Below, in pieces: positions 50,635 through 59,359 of a DNA stretch of 64,000 nucleotides; positions within the stretch are counted from its first letter, which is position 1; each line of letters starts with the position of its first letter. The position numbers were made by a program, and so were the translations under genes. Under the pieces are notes generated by a model. The model was not told the DNA's origin. It saw only the letters and a list, made by a program, of their open reading frames with translations, and did not search any database. The stretch comes from an uncultured Oscillibacter sp. (GTDB lineage: Bacteria; Bacillota; Clostridia; Oscillospirales; Oscillospiraceae): the NCBI RefSeq assembly GCF_947654275.1, contig NZ_CANTJS010000009.1:1-64000 (forward strand), read 5' to 3'.

Positions 50635-51006
50635 GTGGAACGCGGCGGCTTTATTTCATACGGAACGAGCGAAAAAGAGATCATTCGGATGGGGCTTCCG
50701 GCTATCCGGGCCATTCTTCTGGGCCCTGATGCCGGCGCAAAAAGAAGACTGCTGCTGGCCCTGGACTGGTTCATGGACCCCTATTACAAGCAGGACATCT
50801 CGGACATTCACGACGGGCTGGTGGAGCTGCTGCAAAGGGTGGCGGTTTCCTCAGATGACATTGATGCGGCGGAGGATGCCCTGGGGCTTTTGGGCGATTA
50901 TGAATGGCCGCCCTTTCCAATCCTGGAACAGAATTTCGACCACATACCGGACCCGTTAAAATCCTGCGCACGGTCCGTAATCAGCATGGACAGGGATTTG
51001 GACTGA
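50635..51006 (+). CDS. Hypothetical protein, 123 aa
   Basis: I do not recognise the family. Soluble and acidic, largely helical: IIRMGLPAIRAILLGPDAGA, then LLALDWFMDPYYKQDISDIHDGL and a C-terminal WPPFPILEQNFDHIPDPLKS (read as separate pieces). It resembles small orphan proteins near immunity-type genes, without a clear match. GTG start 7 nt after GGGGAGGGG. Monocistronic with promoter and terminator, next to the CPCC and ogt genes on the opposite strand. Confidence 0.6.
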   Translation: MERGGFISYGTSEKEIIRMGLPAIRAILLGPDAGAKRRLLLALDWFMDPYYKQDISDIHDGLVELLQRVAVSSDDIDAAEDALGLLGDYEWPPFPILEQNFDHIPDPLKSCARSVISMDRDLD

Positions 51007-51013
51007 CAGGAGA

Positions 51014-51050
51014 AAGCCGCCGCAGACCCTTCCGGCCGCGGCGGTTTTTT
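51014..51050 (+). terminator. Rho-independent terminator
   Basis: CCGCCGC/GCGGCGG stem (51017-51023 with its partner near 51038-51044), followed by TTTTTT. Confidence 0.78.
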
Positions 51051-51140
51051 CCATTTTTCCTGTTTTTCCTGCGGCGCTTTCCTCAGGGGAGGTTTTTTCC
51101 GCTCTCTCTTATGTGCCTGTCTTGGGAGGTCCGCATCCTC

Positions 51141-51485
51141 TTACGGAATTTCCTCCGGGAGGGGCTTTCGTGCGTATTGGACAAGATCCTCCCGCACGGC
51201 GCCCAGTCTCCGGTAGGCCGCCCGGCCTTCCGCCAGGGTCATGCCCCGGTTTTCGTCGCTGGGCTGGTCCTCGCCGGGGTCGAACACATCGTTCTCCCAG
51301 AAGCACACCGGACAGATGAAGGCCACGGCCTCCTCCTTCGGAACCGGGAACGTCCGACAGCCGCAGCAGGGGCAGGGAAATTTTCCTGGCGCAGGCGGCT
51401 GCTCCGCCGGGCCCGGCGGCGTTTGCTCCGGAGCGGAGGCCTGTCCATTGACCGCCGCCGGACAGAACATCTGTTTCACGCTCAC
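51141..51485 (-). CDS. Cysteine-rich CPCC-type protein
   Basis: 114 aa from a GTG that overlaps the ogt stop (GTGA). A Pro/Gln/Ala linker (about 15-34) leads to FPCPCCGCRTFP (36-47) and ICPVCFWENDVFDPGEDQPS in two blocks, the CPCC zinc-ribbon-like pattern. The rest is helical. Function unknown; CPCC proteins often occur among accessory or immunity genes. The ATG at 51470 is an alternative start. Confidence 0.75.
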   Translation of the reverse strand: MSVKQMFCPAAVNGQASAPEQTPPGPAEQPPAPGKFPCPCCGCRTFPVPKEEAVAFICPVCFWENDVFDPGEDQPSDENRGMTLAEGRAAYRRLGAVREDLVQYARKPLPEEIP

Positions 51486-52012
51486 AGCGCCGTCCCTTTT
51501 TTCGGCGTATGAAGCCGGAACAGGTCCGCGCCTTCCAGCTCCAGCAGGAAGCGCTTTTTCTCCACGCCGCCGGCGTAGCCTGTCAGACTGCCGTTGGTCC
51601 CCACAACCCGGTGGCAGGGAACGAGGATGGAGATGGGATTGTGTCCCACCGCGCCGCCGACGGCCTGGGGAGAGGCGGAGACTCCGGCGGCTTTCAGCTT
51701 CTCCGCCAGCGCGCCGTAGGTGGACGTTTCTCCGCAGGGGATTTCCAAAAGCAGCTTCCACACCGCCTGCCGGAACGCGCTTCCCTGAGGGGCCAGAGGC
51801 GGCAGGGAAGGGAGAGGCTTTTTCCCGAAATAGGCCTCCAGCCAGGCCGCTGTCTGATGGAACACCGGCAGGTCCGGACGTTCCTCCGCCTCGGCCTCCA
51901 GGCCGGCGGCAAAGTATTTCTGGCCCTCCAGCCACACTCCGGCCAGGGCCTCCCCGTCGGAGGCCAGGGTCAGGGAACCCAGGGGGGAGGCCAGTTTCGT
52001 CAGATAAGTCAT
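51482..52012 (-). CDS. ogt: Methylated-DNA-protein cysteine methyltransferase
   Basis: 176 aa. C-terminal active-site motif VPCHRVV with acceptor C133, preceded by SPQAVGGAVGHNPISILV in pieces and the winged-helix segment FRQAVWKLLLEIPCGET. It repairs O6-alkylguanine by suicidal transfer. No AdaA-type domain. Translationally coupled to the downstream CPCC gene. Promoter not clear. Confidence 0.94.
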   Translation of the reverse strand: MTYLTKLASPLGSLTLASDGEALAGVWLEGQKYFAAGLEAEAEERPDLPVFHQTAAWLEAYFGKKPLPSLPPLAPQGSAFRQAVWKLLLEIPCGETSTYGALAEKLKAAGVSASPQAVGGAVGHNPISILVPCHRVVGTNGSLTGYAGGVEKKRFLLELEGADLFRLHTPKKGTAL

Positions 52013-52249
52013 AGGCGACGCCTTCCTCTCATAGTGATGCTTTTATGATACCAGAACAAACGTATGATTTCAACCCCAGCCCGCAAAAAAGGGATATCCG
52101 ATTGGGAGATTTTTCGCAGGGGCCCTGTCCCGGCCCGTCTGCCGGAAAACTCCGTATCATTGGGAGAGCGGGCGGGCGCAGGGGCCCGCCCCTACACCGT
52201 ATCCTCCTGAAAAAATGCGAAAAAGGACAGTTCCTTCCCGATAATCCCC

Positions 52250-52278
52250 TTGTCAAACGGGCCGGCTCGTGTTAGGAT
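52250..52278 (+). promoter_or_regulatory. Sigma-A promoter
   Basis: TTGTCA (52250-52255), 17 nt, TAGGAT (52273-52278). Upstream of the membrane protein at 52319 and coaX. Confidence 0.65.
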
Positions 52279-52318
52279 ACAGATAGCATCTGCCGGCGGC
52301 GGAGAGGAAGGGAGTCCG

Positions 52319-52693
52319 GTGTTTGACACGATTCTTTTTTTGATGTTCGGGACCTTGCTGTACTGGGGCGTCTGCCAGATGTTCACTGTATACGAGCCCA
52401 GGACCCTCAGCCATAAGCTGTTTTTCACCGTCAAAAGCAGGCTCCTCTGGCTGCTGCTGGTGGGACGGTACCGGGGAAGGCGCAGGATGCCGGAGGAGAG
52501 CCGGTACAAGCTCAGCGGAGCGGGGATCGCCACTTACATCGCCCTGCTGCCGGTGCTGCTGGCGTGGTACTGCCTGGTGCTGGAGCGGGTCCCGCCGTGG
52601 ATGCCCTCCGGAATCTGCTGGGCCGTCTATTTTTTCGCCGTCGTTTTTCTCAACATCTTCGACGAGCTTCTGGGAAGCTGCGTCAACCGATGA
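52319..52693 (+). CDS. Hypothetical membrane protein, 124 aa
   Basis: Unrecognised family. Hydrophobic N-terminus (FDTILFLMFGTLLYWGVCQ, about 2-20) and two further membrane segments (about 70-90 and 98-115), with a basic loop RYRGRRRMPEESRYK between. GTG at 52319, 7 nt after GGAAGGGA. It precedes coaX by 22 nt and probably shares its transcript. Confidence 0.65.
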   Translation: MFDTILFLMFGTLLYWGVCQMFTVYEPRTLSHKLFFTVKSRLLWLLLVGRYRGRRRMPEESRYKLSGAGIATYIALLPVLLAWYCLVLERVPPWMPSGICWAVYFFAVVFLNIFDELLGSCVNR

Positions 52694-52715
52694 TTTTTGA
52701 AAGGGGGGATCTTCC

Positions 52716-53486
52716 ATGCTGCTGGCCATTGACGTGGGCAACTCCAACACTTCTGTGGGACTGTTCGACAAGGACAAGAACCTGCGCTTTCTGGCGTCCC
52801 TGGACACGGACAGCCGAAAGACCGCCGACCAGATCAGCATCGACCTGATGAATCTCTTTACCCTCTATCATTTCAGCTATAAGGACGTCACCGGGGCCAT
52901 TCTGTGCAGCGTGGTCCCGCCGCTGAATTTCATGATGGAGAAGGCCCTGACCCGCCTGCTGGGCAGACCCCCCATGGTGGTGGGGCCCGGCGTGAAAACC
53001 GGACTGAACATCCGATTGACGGTACAGACGCAGGTGGGGGCGGATATCGTTACGGACGCGGTGGCGGCGCTGGAGAAGTTCACGCCGCCTATTATCACCA
53101 TAGACATGGGCACGGCCACCACCATCGGCGTCATCTCCGAGGGCCGGACCTATGAGGGGGGACTCCTCCTGCCGGGGGTCAACGTCTCTTTGGAGGCGCT
53201 GAGCCGCCGGGCGGCCCAGCTGCCGGACATCTCCCTCCAGCACCCCAAGTCCCTGATCGGGAAAAACACCGAGGACTGTATGCGTTCCGGCATCGTCTAT
53301 GGCACCGCCGGAATGCTGGACGGCATCATCGACCGCATCCGGGAGGAATTCCCGGGCCGGGAGGTGAGCGTGGTGGCCACGGGGGGAAACGCCCCGGTGA
53401 TTGTGCGCTACTGCCGGAACCAGGTCACCTATGACAAGTTCCTGCTGATGGACGGACTCTGGACCATCTACCAGAAGAACCGCTGA
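52716..53486 (+). CDS. coaX: Type III pantothenate kinase
   Basis: 256 aa. ASKHA-fold N-terminus LAIDVGNSNTSVGLF (3-17), plus IDMGTATTIGVI and GGLLLPGV. First step of coenzyme A synthesis, the CoaX form that is not feedback-inhibited by CoA and needs a monovalent cation. ATG after AAAGGGGGG. Confidence 0.95.
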   Translation: MLLAIDVGNSNTSVGLFDKDKNLRFLASLDTDSRKTADQISIDLMNLFTLYHFSYKDVTGAILCSVVPPLNFMMEKALTRLLGRPPMVVGPGVKTGLNIRLTVQTQVGADIVTDAVAALEKFTPPIITIDMGTATTIGVISEGRTYEGGLLLPGVNVSLEALSRRAAQLPDISLQHPKSLIGKNTEDCMRSGIVYGTAGMLDGIIDRIREEFPGREVSVVATGGNAPVIVRYCRNQVTYDKFLLMDGLWTIYQKNR

Positions 53487-53505
53487 GGGAAGAGGCCCCA
53501 ACAAG

Positions 53506-53534
53506 CGCCTGCCGGAAAACCGGCGGGCGTTTTT
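53506..53534 (+). terminator. coaX terminator
   Basis: 10-bp stem CGCCTGCCGG/CCGGCGGGCG around AAAA (53506-53515/53520-53529), then TTTTTA. Confidence 0.88.
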
Positions 53535-53580
53535 AATATCACAAAGAAACCAAAAAATTTCAAAAAAATTGGATTGACCG

Positions 53581-53608
53581 GGAACGCCGGACCACCGTTG
53601 CTGTCTAT
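53581..53608 (+). promoter_or_regulatory. Candidate ECF-type promoter
   Basis: GGAAC (53581-53585), 17 nt, GTCTA (53603-53607), about 42 nt before the sigma factor start. Matches the GGAAC/GTC pattern of ECF promoters; suggests autoregulation. Confidence 0.45.
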
Positions 53609-53648
53609 ACCAGTGTGGGCCCACAACACGGAGAAAGGAGAGAGGCAG

Positions 53649-54203
53649 ATGGAAGATCAATCCATTGTAGACCTGTACTGGCGGCGGGACCCGGACTCTA
53701 TCCGGCGGACCGATGAGAAATATGGGAATTACTGCCGGACCATTGTCCGAAATATTCTGCCGGATGGCCGGGACCAGGAGGAATGCGTCAACGACACCTG
53801 GATGAAGGCCTGGAACGCCATGCCGGATCAAAGACCCAGCCTGCTGGGGCCCTTCCTGGGAAAGATTGCCCGGAATCTGGCCTTCAACCGCTGGCGGGCA
53901 GGCCATGCGGAGAAACGGGGCGGGGGAGAGCTGCCCCTGATTCTGGAGGAGCTGGCAGAGTGCATCTCGCCCGACGACACATCCCGGACCGTAGAGACGG
54001 CGGAGCTGGAGGAGGCGGTGAACCGCTTTCTCCGGGCTCTGCCGGAGCGGGACTGCAATGTGTTTCTGCGGCGCTTCTGGTTTTCGGAGCCTGCGGCGGA
54101 CATCGCCCGGCGCTATGGAATGAAGGAGGCCACGGTGCGGACCAGCCTGTTCCGCAGCCGGGCGAAGCTGCGGAATTTTTTGGAAAAGGAGGATCTGTTA
54201 TGA
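53649..54203 (+). CDS. ECF-type RNA polymerase sigma factor
   Basis: 184 aa. Region 2 with QEECVNDTWMKAWNAMP and FLGKIARNLAFNRWR; region 4 helix-turn-helix AADIARRYGMKEATVRTSLFRSRAKLRNFL in pieces. ATG at 53649 after AAAGGAG. A candidate ECF promoter (53581-53608) lies upstream. Overlaps the partner gene by 4 nt (ATGA). Only distantly like the other ECF factor at 2641-3111, so separate regulons are likely. Confidence 0.9.
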   Translation: MEDQSIVDLYWRRDPDSIRRTDEKYGNYCRTIVRNILPDGRDQEECVNDTWMKAWNAMPDQRPSLLGPFLGKIARNLAFNRWRAGHAEKRGGGELPLILEELAECISPDDTSRTVETAELEEAVNRFLRALPERDCNVFLRRFWFSEPAADIARRYGMKEATVRTSLFRSRAKLRNFLEKEDLL

Positions 54204-55258
54204 ACAAGCAGGAACGGCTGTTCCTTGCCATCGGCGGAGCGGACCCGGAGCTGGTGGCCCGCAGTGAACAAAGAAGGCGGAACCACTGGCTCAGGTACGC
54301 TCCGGCCATCGCGGCCTGCCTGCTGATGGTGCTGACGGTATTCCAGATCAAACCCCTTTGGGCAGCAACCCCCGACATCGTTTCTCCGGGAACGCCGGGG
54401 CCCGGTGTGTGGAATCCGCCGGAGGATGAGGAGCCGGGCAGGCAGGAGCTCATTCTGCCGGAGGGGGGCGGCGAAATCGGGACCCTGCGGCTGCTGAGCT
54501 GGGCGCCTCAGTCTCAGGATGAGGCGGTGGATTTCCTGATTTATGTCAACGAAGAGCAGTTTGCTATCTGTGAAGAAGATGGGCTTTACAGCATCAGAAG
54601 CATCAGCCCTCTGCCGGAGGATTTCCCGGTCTGCGGCCTGGATATCCGCCATCTTCCCGGAACAGCGCCCCAGGAGGCCAGGGAGGAGGCGGAGGCGGCT
54701 TTGGAGTATTCGGACATGACTCACGAGGAGCTCTCCGCCGCTCTGCCGGGCAGTCTTTATCTGCGGTCCGGCGGGGGGACGGACTGGGACTCGGAGCAGG
54801 CGGAGCTCTGGTTTGTGGAGGACGGACAGGGGGGGACCTTCGTCCTCATGGCCCGGTATTTTCTGGAGGCTGAGGAGGGATTGGGACAGCGTTTCCGGGA
54901 CATGGTTTCCAGCTTCCGGGTGGTCTCTCTGAACGAGACCGTGCCCGAGTGGATGCGCTCTCTTTATGAGACAACAGAACGCCTGTTCCCGGCGCTGCTG
55001 TCCGGCGACCTCTCCGGCGTCTCCGATTTGCTGGCGGAGGATGCCGATGCGGACGCTTACGGGGAAAATGTCTGGGAGAACATCAGCATTGCTTCCGTGG
55101 ACTACGCGCCGGATGACGACCGGGACCCCCATTCCGCGATTGTGTCCGTCAAGCACCGGCTGAATCTGGAGGAAGGGGAAAGCTTCAGCTATCTGACCAT
55201 GGAGCTGGTCCGTCAGGACGGACAGTGGCGGCTCTCCTGGTCCGGCATCGAGAAATAA
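54200..55258 (+). CDS. Membrane protein, probable anti-sigma partner
   Basis: 352 aa. A cytoplasmic N-terminus (about 1-29, NKQERLFLAIGGADPELV, the pattern of proteins paired with ECF factors), one transmembrane helix (about 31-50), then a long extracytoplasmic part with two domains (about 85-250 and 265-350, the latter NTF2-like in feel). Overlap with the sigma gene implies co-translation. Sensing role is inferred. Confidence 0.75.
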   Translation: MNKQERLFLAIGGADPELVARSEQRRRNHWLRYAPAIAACLLMVLTVFQIKPLWAATPDIVSPGTPGPGVWNPPEDEEPGRQELILPEGGGEIGTLRLLSWAPQSQDEAVDFLIYVNEEQFAICEEDGLYSIRSISPLPEDFPVCGLDIRHLPGTAPQEAREEAEAALEYSDMTHEELSAALPGSLYLRSGGGTDWDSEQAELWFVEDGQGGTFVLMARYFLEAEEGLGQRFRDMVSSFRVVSLNETVPEWMRSLYETTERLFPALLSGDLSGVSDLLAEDADADAYGENVWENISIASVDYAPDDDRDPHSAIVSVKHRLNLEEGESFSYLTMELVRQDGQWRLSWSGIEK

Positions 55259-55262
55259 AGAA

Positions 55263-55296
55263 AACCGTGCCCCGCTCTGTGGAACGGGGCACGGTT
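55263..55296. terminator. Terminator between convergent genes
   Basis: 12-bp stem AACCGTGCCCCG/CGGGGCACGGTT (55263-55274/55285-55296). The tail is best on the minus strand (TTTTCTTTA), serving the 55302-55730 gene. Confidence 0.75.
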
Positions 55297-55301
55297 CCTG
55301 T

Positions 55302-55730
55302 TCAGGTGTTCATCTCAATGCCCCGGTCCCGGAACGGGGCCAGAACATCGGGGGTGCACATGGAGCTCCAGAAAACCGAATACAGATTTTTCAGCCGTTC
55401 CCATCCCTGCACACTGGTGACGTCGAAAATGTCCTCCTCGCCGTCCCAGTCCGGCTTCAGCAGAAAATAGATACAATTTCCGCCGTCAAACTCCAGCTCC
55501 AAAACCTTGTCCAGGTCTTCCTCTGTCAGCCGCAGCTTCTGAAAATAGGACACCATCTCCGGCACCGGTTCCTCCAGGTAACAAAAATGATCCACTGGCT
55601 CCAAATACCGCCGTTTCATCTCCGCCAGCTCCGATTCAAAGCTGGGGCTTTGATCTAAAATGCTGTCAATGACCACCAGCTTGAAATTGAAATCCGCGAA
55701 CATGCCGCTTTCATCTGTAAAACGGGACAT
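55302..55730 (-). CDS. DUF6892-like protein
   Basis: 142 aa from ATG 55730 after GGGAGGGG (an adjacent GTG is possible). Acidic, soluble. The pattern FNFKLVVIDSILDQ near the start, LTEEDLDKVLELEFDGGN and FLLKPDWDGEEDIFDVTSV resemble DUF6892 as I recall it. Function unknown. Monocistronic, between the ECF module and pfp. Confidence 0.6.
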   Translation of the reverse strand: MSRFTDESGMFADFNFKLVVIDSILDQSPSFESELAEMKRRYLEPVDHFCYLEEPVPEMVSYFQKLRLTEEDLDKVLELEFDGGNCIYFLLKPDWDGEEDIFDVTSVQGWERLKNLYSVFWSSMCTPDVLAPFRDRGIEMNT

Positions 55731-55759
55731 CACGGTCCCCTCCCTTCATGTCATGGAAA

Positions 55760-55790
55760 TGCCGGACAAACACAAAAGGTCTGTCCGGCA
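55760..55790 (-). terminator. Possible pfp terminator
   Basis: TGCCGGACA/TGTCCGGCA stem (55760-55768/55782-55790) with TTTCC after it on the minus strand. The T run is short. Confidence 0.5.
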
Positions 55791-55806
55791 CTCCGTCCAA
55801 AGTACT

Positions 55807-57045
55807 TTATTTCGCCAGAACCTTCTTCAGCTTGGCAAAGCGGGGCAGGGAATCCTGCTTGGGCAGCTTGGGTTCGCCCTGAATCAGGGGCAGGGCATAG
55901 TCCACAAAGTCCCGGGTCACGTTGTCGTGGCTGGGGGTGATCCACTCCAGAGGCACCTTCTTCTCGGTGTTGGCCACGTCGGTCAGACCCAGCAGTCTGG
56001 TTTTGCAGACATATTTCCCATCCTCATAGGTCCGCTCGAAGCCAACCATCTTGTCGGTGATGCCCGCCACGGCATTTTCCACGGCGGCCTTGCCGGACAT
56101 ATAGGACTCCTCGATGTCGGTCTCAGAGGCCAGATGGGCGCCGCAGCGCTGGAGCAGGCTCAGCTCGATGCCCCGGACCTTGGCTCCGGTCTTCTGCTTG
56201 CAGGCCTCGGCCAGCAGAGCGGCCAGGCCGCCCAACTGGGCGTGACCGAAGCCGTCGGTGGCGGAGGTCTTCGCCTCGGAGACAAAGGAGCCGTCGGCAT
56301 AGTGGATGCCCTCGGAGACGGCCACCATGCAGTTGCCCTTTTCCTTATAGATGCGGTCCACCTCGTTCAGGAACTGGTCCATGTCGAAGTCCACTTCGGG
56401 GAGGTATACCAGGTCGGGGCCCGCGCCGTAAGCGGAGGCCAGGGAGGCGGCGCCGGCCAGCCAGCCGGCGTGGCGGCCCATGATCTCGATGATGCAGACC
56501 ATGCCGGTGTCATAGACCCGGGCGTCCTGATAGACCTCCATGCAGCTGGTGGCAATATACTTGGCGGCGGAGGCGAAGCCGGGGCAGTGGTCGGTTCCGA
56601 AAAGGTCGTTGTCGATGGTCTTGGGTACGCCCATCACCCGGCACTCATAGCCCACCTTCTGCATATACTTGGAAATCTTGTTGCAGGTGTCCATGGAGTC
56701 GTTTCCGCCGTTATAGAAGAAATAACGGACATCGTATTTCTTGAAGATTTCCAGGATGCGCTTGTAGTCGGTGTCATCCACATCGGGGTCCTTCATTTTG
56801 TAGCGGCAGGAGCCCAGGGCGGAAGAGGGGGTGTACTTCAGCAGTTCCAGCTCGGCGGGGTCCTCCTGGCCCATGTCGAACAGCCGGTCGTTCAGCACGC
56901 CCTTGATGCCATGCTCCGCGCCCAGCACCCGGGTGATGTTGGGATTTTTCAGGGCGGTATCAATGACACCGTATACACTGGCATTGATGACAGAGGTGGG
57001 GCCGCCGGACTGGCCCACAATGCACGCGCCTTTCAATTCGCTCAT
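55807..57045 (-). CDS. pfp: Pyrophosphate-dependent 6-phosphofructokinase
   Basis: 412 aa. PPi-type signatures: GGNDS (113-117), where Asp replaces the Gly of ATP enzymes, and PKTIDND (141-147). Reversibly phosphorylates fructose 6-phosphate with PPi, allowing glycolytic and gluconeogenic flux. ATG after AAAGGAGG. Divergent from fba, across a shared AT-rich promoter region. Confidence 0.95.
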   Translation of the reverse strand: MSELKGACIVGQSGGPTSVINASVYGVIDTALKNPNITRVLGAEHGIKGVLNDRLFDMGQEDPAELELLKYTPSSALGSCRYKMKDPDVDDTDYKRILEIFKKYDVRYFFYNGGNDSMDTCNKISKYMQKVGYECRVMGVPKTIDNDLFGTDHCPGFASAAKYIATSCMEVYQDARVYDTGMVCIIEIMGRHAGWLAGAASLASAYGAGPDLVYLPEVDFDMDQFLNEVDRIYKEKGNCMVAVSEGIHYADGSFVSEAKTSATDGFGHAQLGGLAALLAEACKQKTGAKVRGIELSLLQRCGAHLASETDIEESYMSGKAAVENAVAGITDKMVGFERTYEDGKYVCKTRLLGLTDVANTEKKVPLEWITPSHDNVTRDFVDYALPLIQGEPKLPKQDSLPRFAKLKKVLAK

Positions 57046-57105
57046 ATGAAAAGCCTCCTTTAAATACTATGTGGCGCCTCAGTTTGGACAAACCACGGTA
57101 TTTCT

Positions 57106-57134
57106 ATCATAGCATTCAAAAAAAGAATTGTAAA
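57106..57134 (-). promoter_or_regulatory. Sigma-A promoter of pfp
   Basis: Minus strand TTTACA (57134-57129), 17 nt, TATGAT (57111-57106). Confidence 0.75.
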
Positions 57135-57137
57135 TAC

Positions 57138-57165
57138 TTGCATTTTATTTTTTTTGTGATATTAT
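57138..57165 (+). promoter_or_regulatory. Sigma-A promoter of fba
   Basis: TTGCAT (57138-57143), 16 nt, TATTAT (57160-57165). Its -35 starts 4 bp from the pfp -35, back to back. Confidence 0.6.
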
Positions 57166-57257
57166 CATAGGAGAAAATCGTTTTCGTCTTCCCGATGCGG
57201 CAAATCCACGCCGCGGAAGGAGCGGCGGAACAAATAAACTGTCAGGAGATGATTGTT

Positions 57258-58229
57258 ATGGCACTGGTCACTTCCACTGAGATGTTCAAAAAGGCCTATA
57301 ACGGAGGCTACGCCATCGGAGCCTTCAACGTCAACAACATGGAGATCATCCAGGGTATCACCGAGGCCTGCCGCGAGGAAAAGGCGCCTGTGATCCTTCA
57401 GGTCTCCAAGGGCGCACGCGCTTATGCCAACCGCACCTATCTGGTGAAGCTGGTGGAAGCCGCTGTCATTGAGTGCCCCGAAATTCCCATTGTGCTCCAT
57501 CTGGACCACGGCGACAGCTTCGAGACCTGCAAATCCTGCATTGACGACGGTTTCACCTCTGTCATGATCGACCTCTCCTCCAAGTCCTTCGCTGAAAACA
57601 TCGAGGGAACGAAGAAGGTCGTCGAGTATGCCCACGACCACGGCGTGGTGGTCGAAGCCGAGCTGGGCGCTCTGGCCGGCGTGGAGGACGACGTCAACGT
57701 TTCCGCCGAGGAATCCCACTACACCCGTCCCGAGGAAGTGGAGGAGTTCGTCTCCAAAACCGGCTGCGACTCCCTGGCCATCGCCATCGGCACCAGCCAC
57801 GGCGCTTACAAGTTCACCGCCGCGCAGTGCACCCGTGACCCCGCCACCGGCGAGCTGGTTCCGCCTCCGCTGCGCTTTGACATTCTGGAGGAGGTTGTCA
57901 AGCGTCTGCCCGGCTTCCCCATCGTGCTCCATGGCTCCTCTTCCGTGCCCCAGGAGTTCGTGAAGATGATCAACGCGAATGGCGGCAAGATGCCCGACGC
58001 CGTGGGTATCCCCGAAGCGCAGCTGCGCAAGGCCGCTGAGAGCGCTGTCTGCAAAATCAACATCGACTCCGACCTGCGGCTGGCCCTGACCGGCACCGTC
58101 CGGCAGTACTTCAATGAGCATCCCGACCATTTCGACCCCCGCCAGTATCTGAAGCCTGCCCGCGCCAACATCAAGGAGCTGGTTCGCCACAAGCTGGTGA
58201 ACGTTCTGGGCTGCAACGGCAAGGCATAA
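57258..58229 (+). CDS. fba: Class II fructose-bisphosphate aldolase
   Basis: 323 aa. Zinc and substrate motifs: LDHGDS (82-87, ligand H84), VEAELGALAG, GTSHG and LHGSSS. Cleaves fructose 1,6-bisphosphate. ATG at 57258 after CAGGAGA; the ATG 9 nt upstream is too near that site. Codon use is strongly biased (TCC, ATC, AAG), as expected for high expression. Confidence 0.96.
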   Translation: MALVTSTEMFKKAYNGGYAIGAFNVNNMEIIQGITEACREEKAPVILQVSKGARAYANRTYLVKLVEAAVIECPEIPIVLHLDHGDSFETCKSCIDDGFTSVMIDLSSKSFAENIEGTKKVVEYAHDHGVVVEAELGALAGVEDDVNVSAEESHYTRPEEVEEFVSKTGCDSLAIAIGTSHGAYKFTAAQCTRDPATGELVPPPLRFDILEEVVKRLPGFPIVLHGSSSVPQEFVKMINANGGKMPDAVGIPEAQLRKAAESAVCKINIDSDLRLALTGTVRQYFNEHPDHFDPRQYLKPARANIKELVRHKLVNVLGCNGKA

Positions 58230-58242
58230 TCACAGGCAATCA

Positions 58243-58272
58243 AAAGGGAGCGTTTCGGCGCTCCCTTTCTCT
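58243..58272 (+). terminator. fba terminator
   Basis: 10-bp stem AAAGGGAGCG/CGCTCCCTTT (58243-58252/58259-58268), then CTCTC. Confidence 0.8.
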
Positions 58273-58371
58273 CATCTTATGCATGAAAAAAGAGAGGATA
58301 AACGGAACGGTCTGTGTTATATTGTCAGCACACTTGAAATAGGACCATAGAATTTGAGCCGGGGAGGAAAC

Positions 58372-59220
58372 ATGATGGATTGGCTGAACAACTGGAACGC
58401 GGCGCTGGATGATCTGGAGCTGCATCTTGACGGAGAAATTGATCTGGAAAAAACAGGGCGGATTGCAGGCTGCACGGCCTACCATTTTCAGCGAATGTTT
58501 TCCTACCTGGCAGGTGTGCCTCTGAGCGAGTATGTCCGGCGGCGGCGAATGACCCGGGCGGCGGCAGATCTTCAAAAAGGGGATAAGGTGCTGGATGTGG
58601 CGCTTCGGTATGGCTATGAGTCGCCCACCGCCTTTAACAGAGCCTTTCGCGCCGTCCATGGCATCGCGCCCTCTGCCGCAAAACAGGAGTGTGTAAGGCT
58701 AAAAGCCTTTCCAAGGATACGCTTTAAATTGGTTCTGAAAGGAGATACTGAGATGGAATATCAGATTGTGAAAAAGGAGGCGTTCCGCATCGTGGGTTTT
58801 CGGACCCGCATCCCCAAAGACCAGGATGAGAGCTTTCGGGTGGTCCCTGAGTTCTGGGCGGAGACGGGTCCCCGGCTGGGGGAACTGATTCCCCTGATGA
58901 GCCCTGATATGGAAGGGGTGTTAGGCGTTTGTACTTGTCACCTGGAGGAAAACTTTTACTATATCGCCGTGGCCTCCTCCGAGCCTGTTCCGGCGGGACT
59001 GTGCGAGTGGACCGTGCCAGCCGCCACATGGGCGGTATTCTCCGGCTGCGGCAGACTGCCTATGGACATTCAAAATCTGCAAAAACGGATTGTGACAGAG
59101 TGGCTGCCCGATTCCGGATATGAGTGGGCACAGGCTCCCGACATTGAAATCTATCTGGACCCGCCGGGGGTGGAGGACGGACGCTTTCAGGTGTGGCTTC
59201 CCATTGTCAAAAACCAATAA
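58372..59220 (+). CDS. AraC-family regulator with GyrI-like effector domain
   Basis: 282 aa. The N-terminal half (about 1-105) is a double helix-turn-helix (GRIAGCTAYHFQRMFSYLAG and VLDVALRYGYESPTAFNRAF); the C-terminal half (about 125-282) is a GyrI/SOUL-like ligand domain. Similar proteins sense hydrophobic drugs. ATG at 58372 after GGGGAGGA. CATAGAAT (58346-58353), 14 nt after GTCAGCAC, may be a promoter. No obvious target gene beside it. Confidence 0.88.
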   Translation: MMDWLNNWNAALDDLELHLDGEIDLEKTGRIAGCTAYHFQRMFSYLAGVPLSEYVRRRRMTRAAADLQKGDKVLDVALRYGYESPTAFNRAFRAVHGIAPSAAKQECVRLKAFPRIRFKLVLKGDTEMEYQIVKKEAFRIVGFRTRIPKDQDESFRVVPEFWAETGPRLGELIPLMSPDMEGVLGVCTCHLEENFYYIAVASSEPVPAGLCEWTVPAATWAVFSGCGRLPMDIQNLQKRIVTEWLPDSGYEWAQAPDIEIYLDPPGVEDGRFQVWLPIVKNQ

Positions 59221-59359
59221 AGAGAATGCCGGCCAATCCGCAGCTTTGCGAATGTATTCCGGCGGGGCGTTCCGACAGGGCCTGTGAGGCTTGACGGCGG
59301 GAAATAAGACGCACCCTTTTGCCGGCGCCGCATAAGCTGGACGGAGAGGGGGAGAGGCC

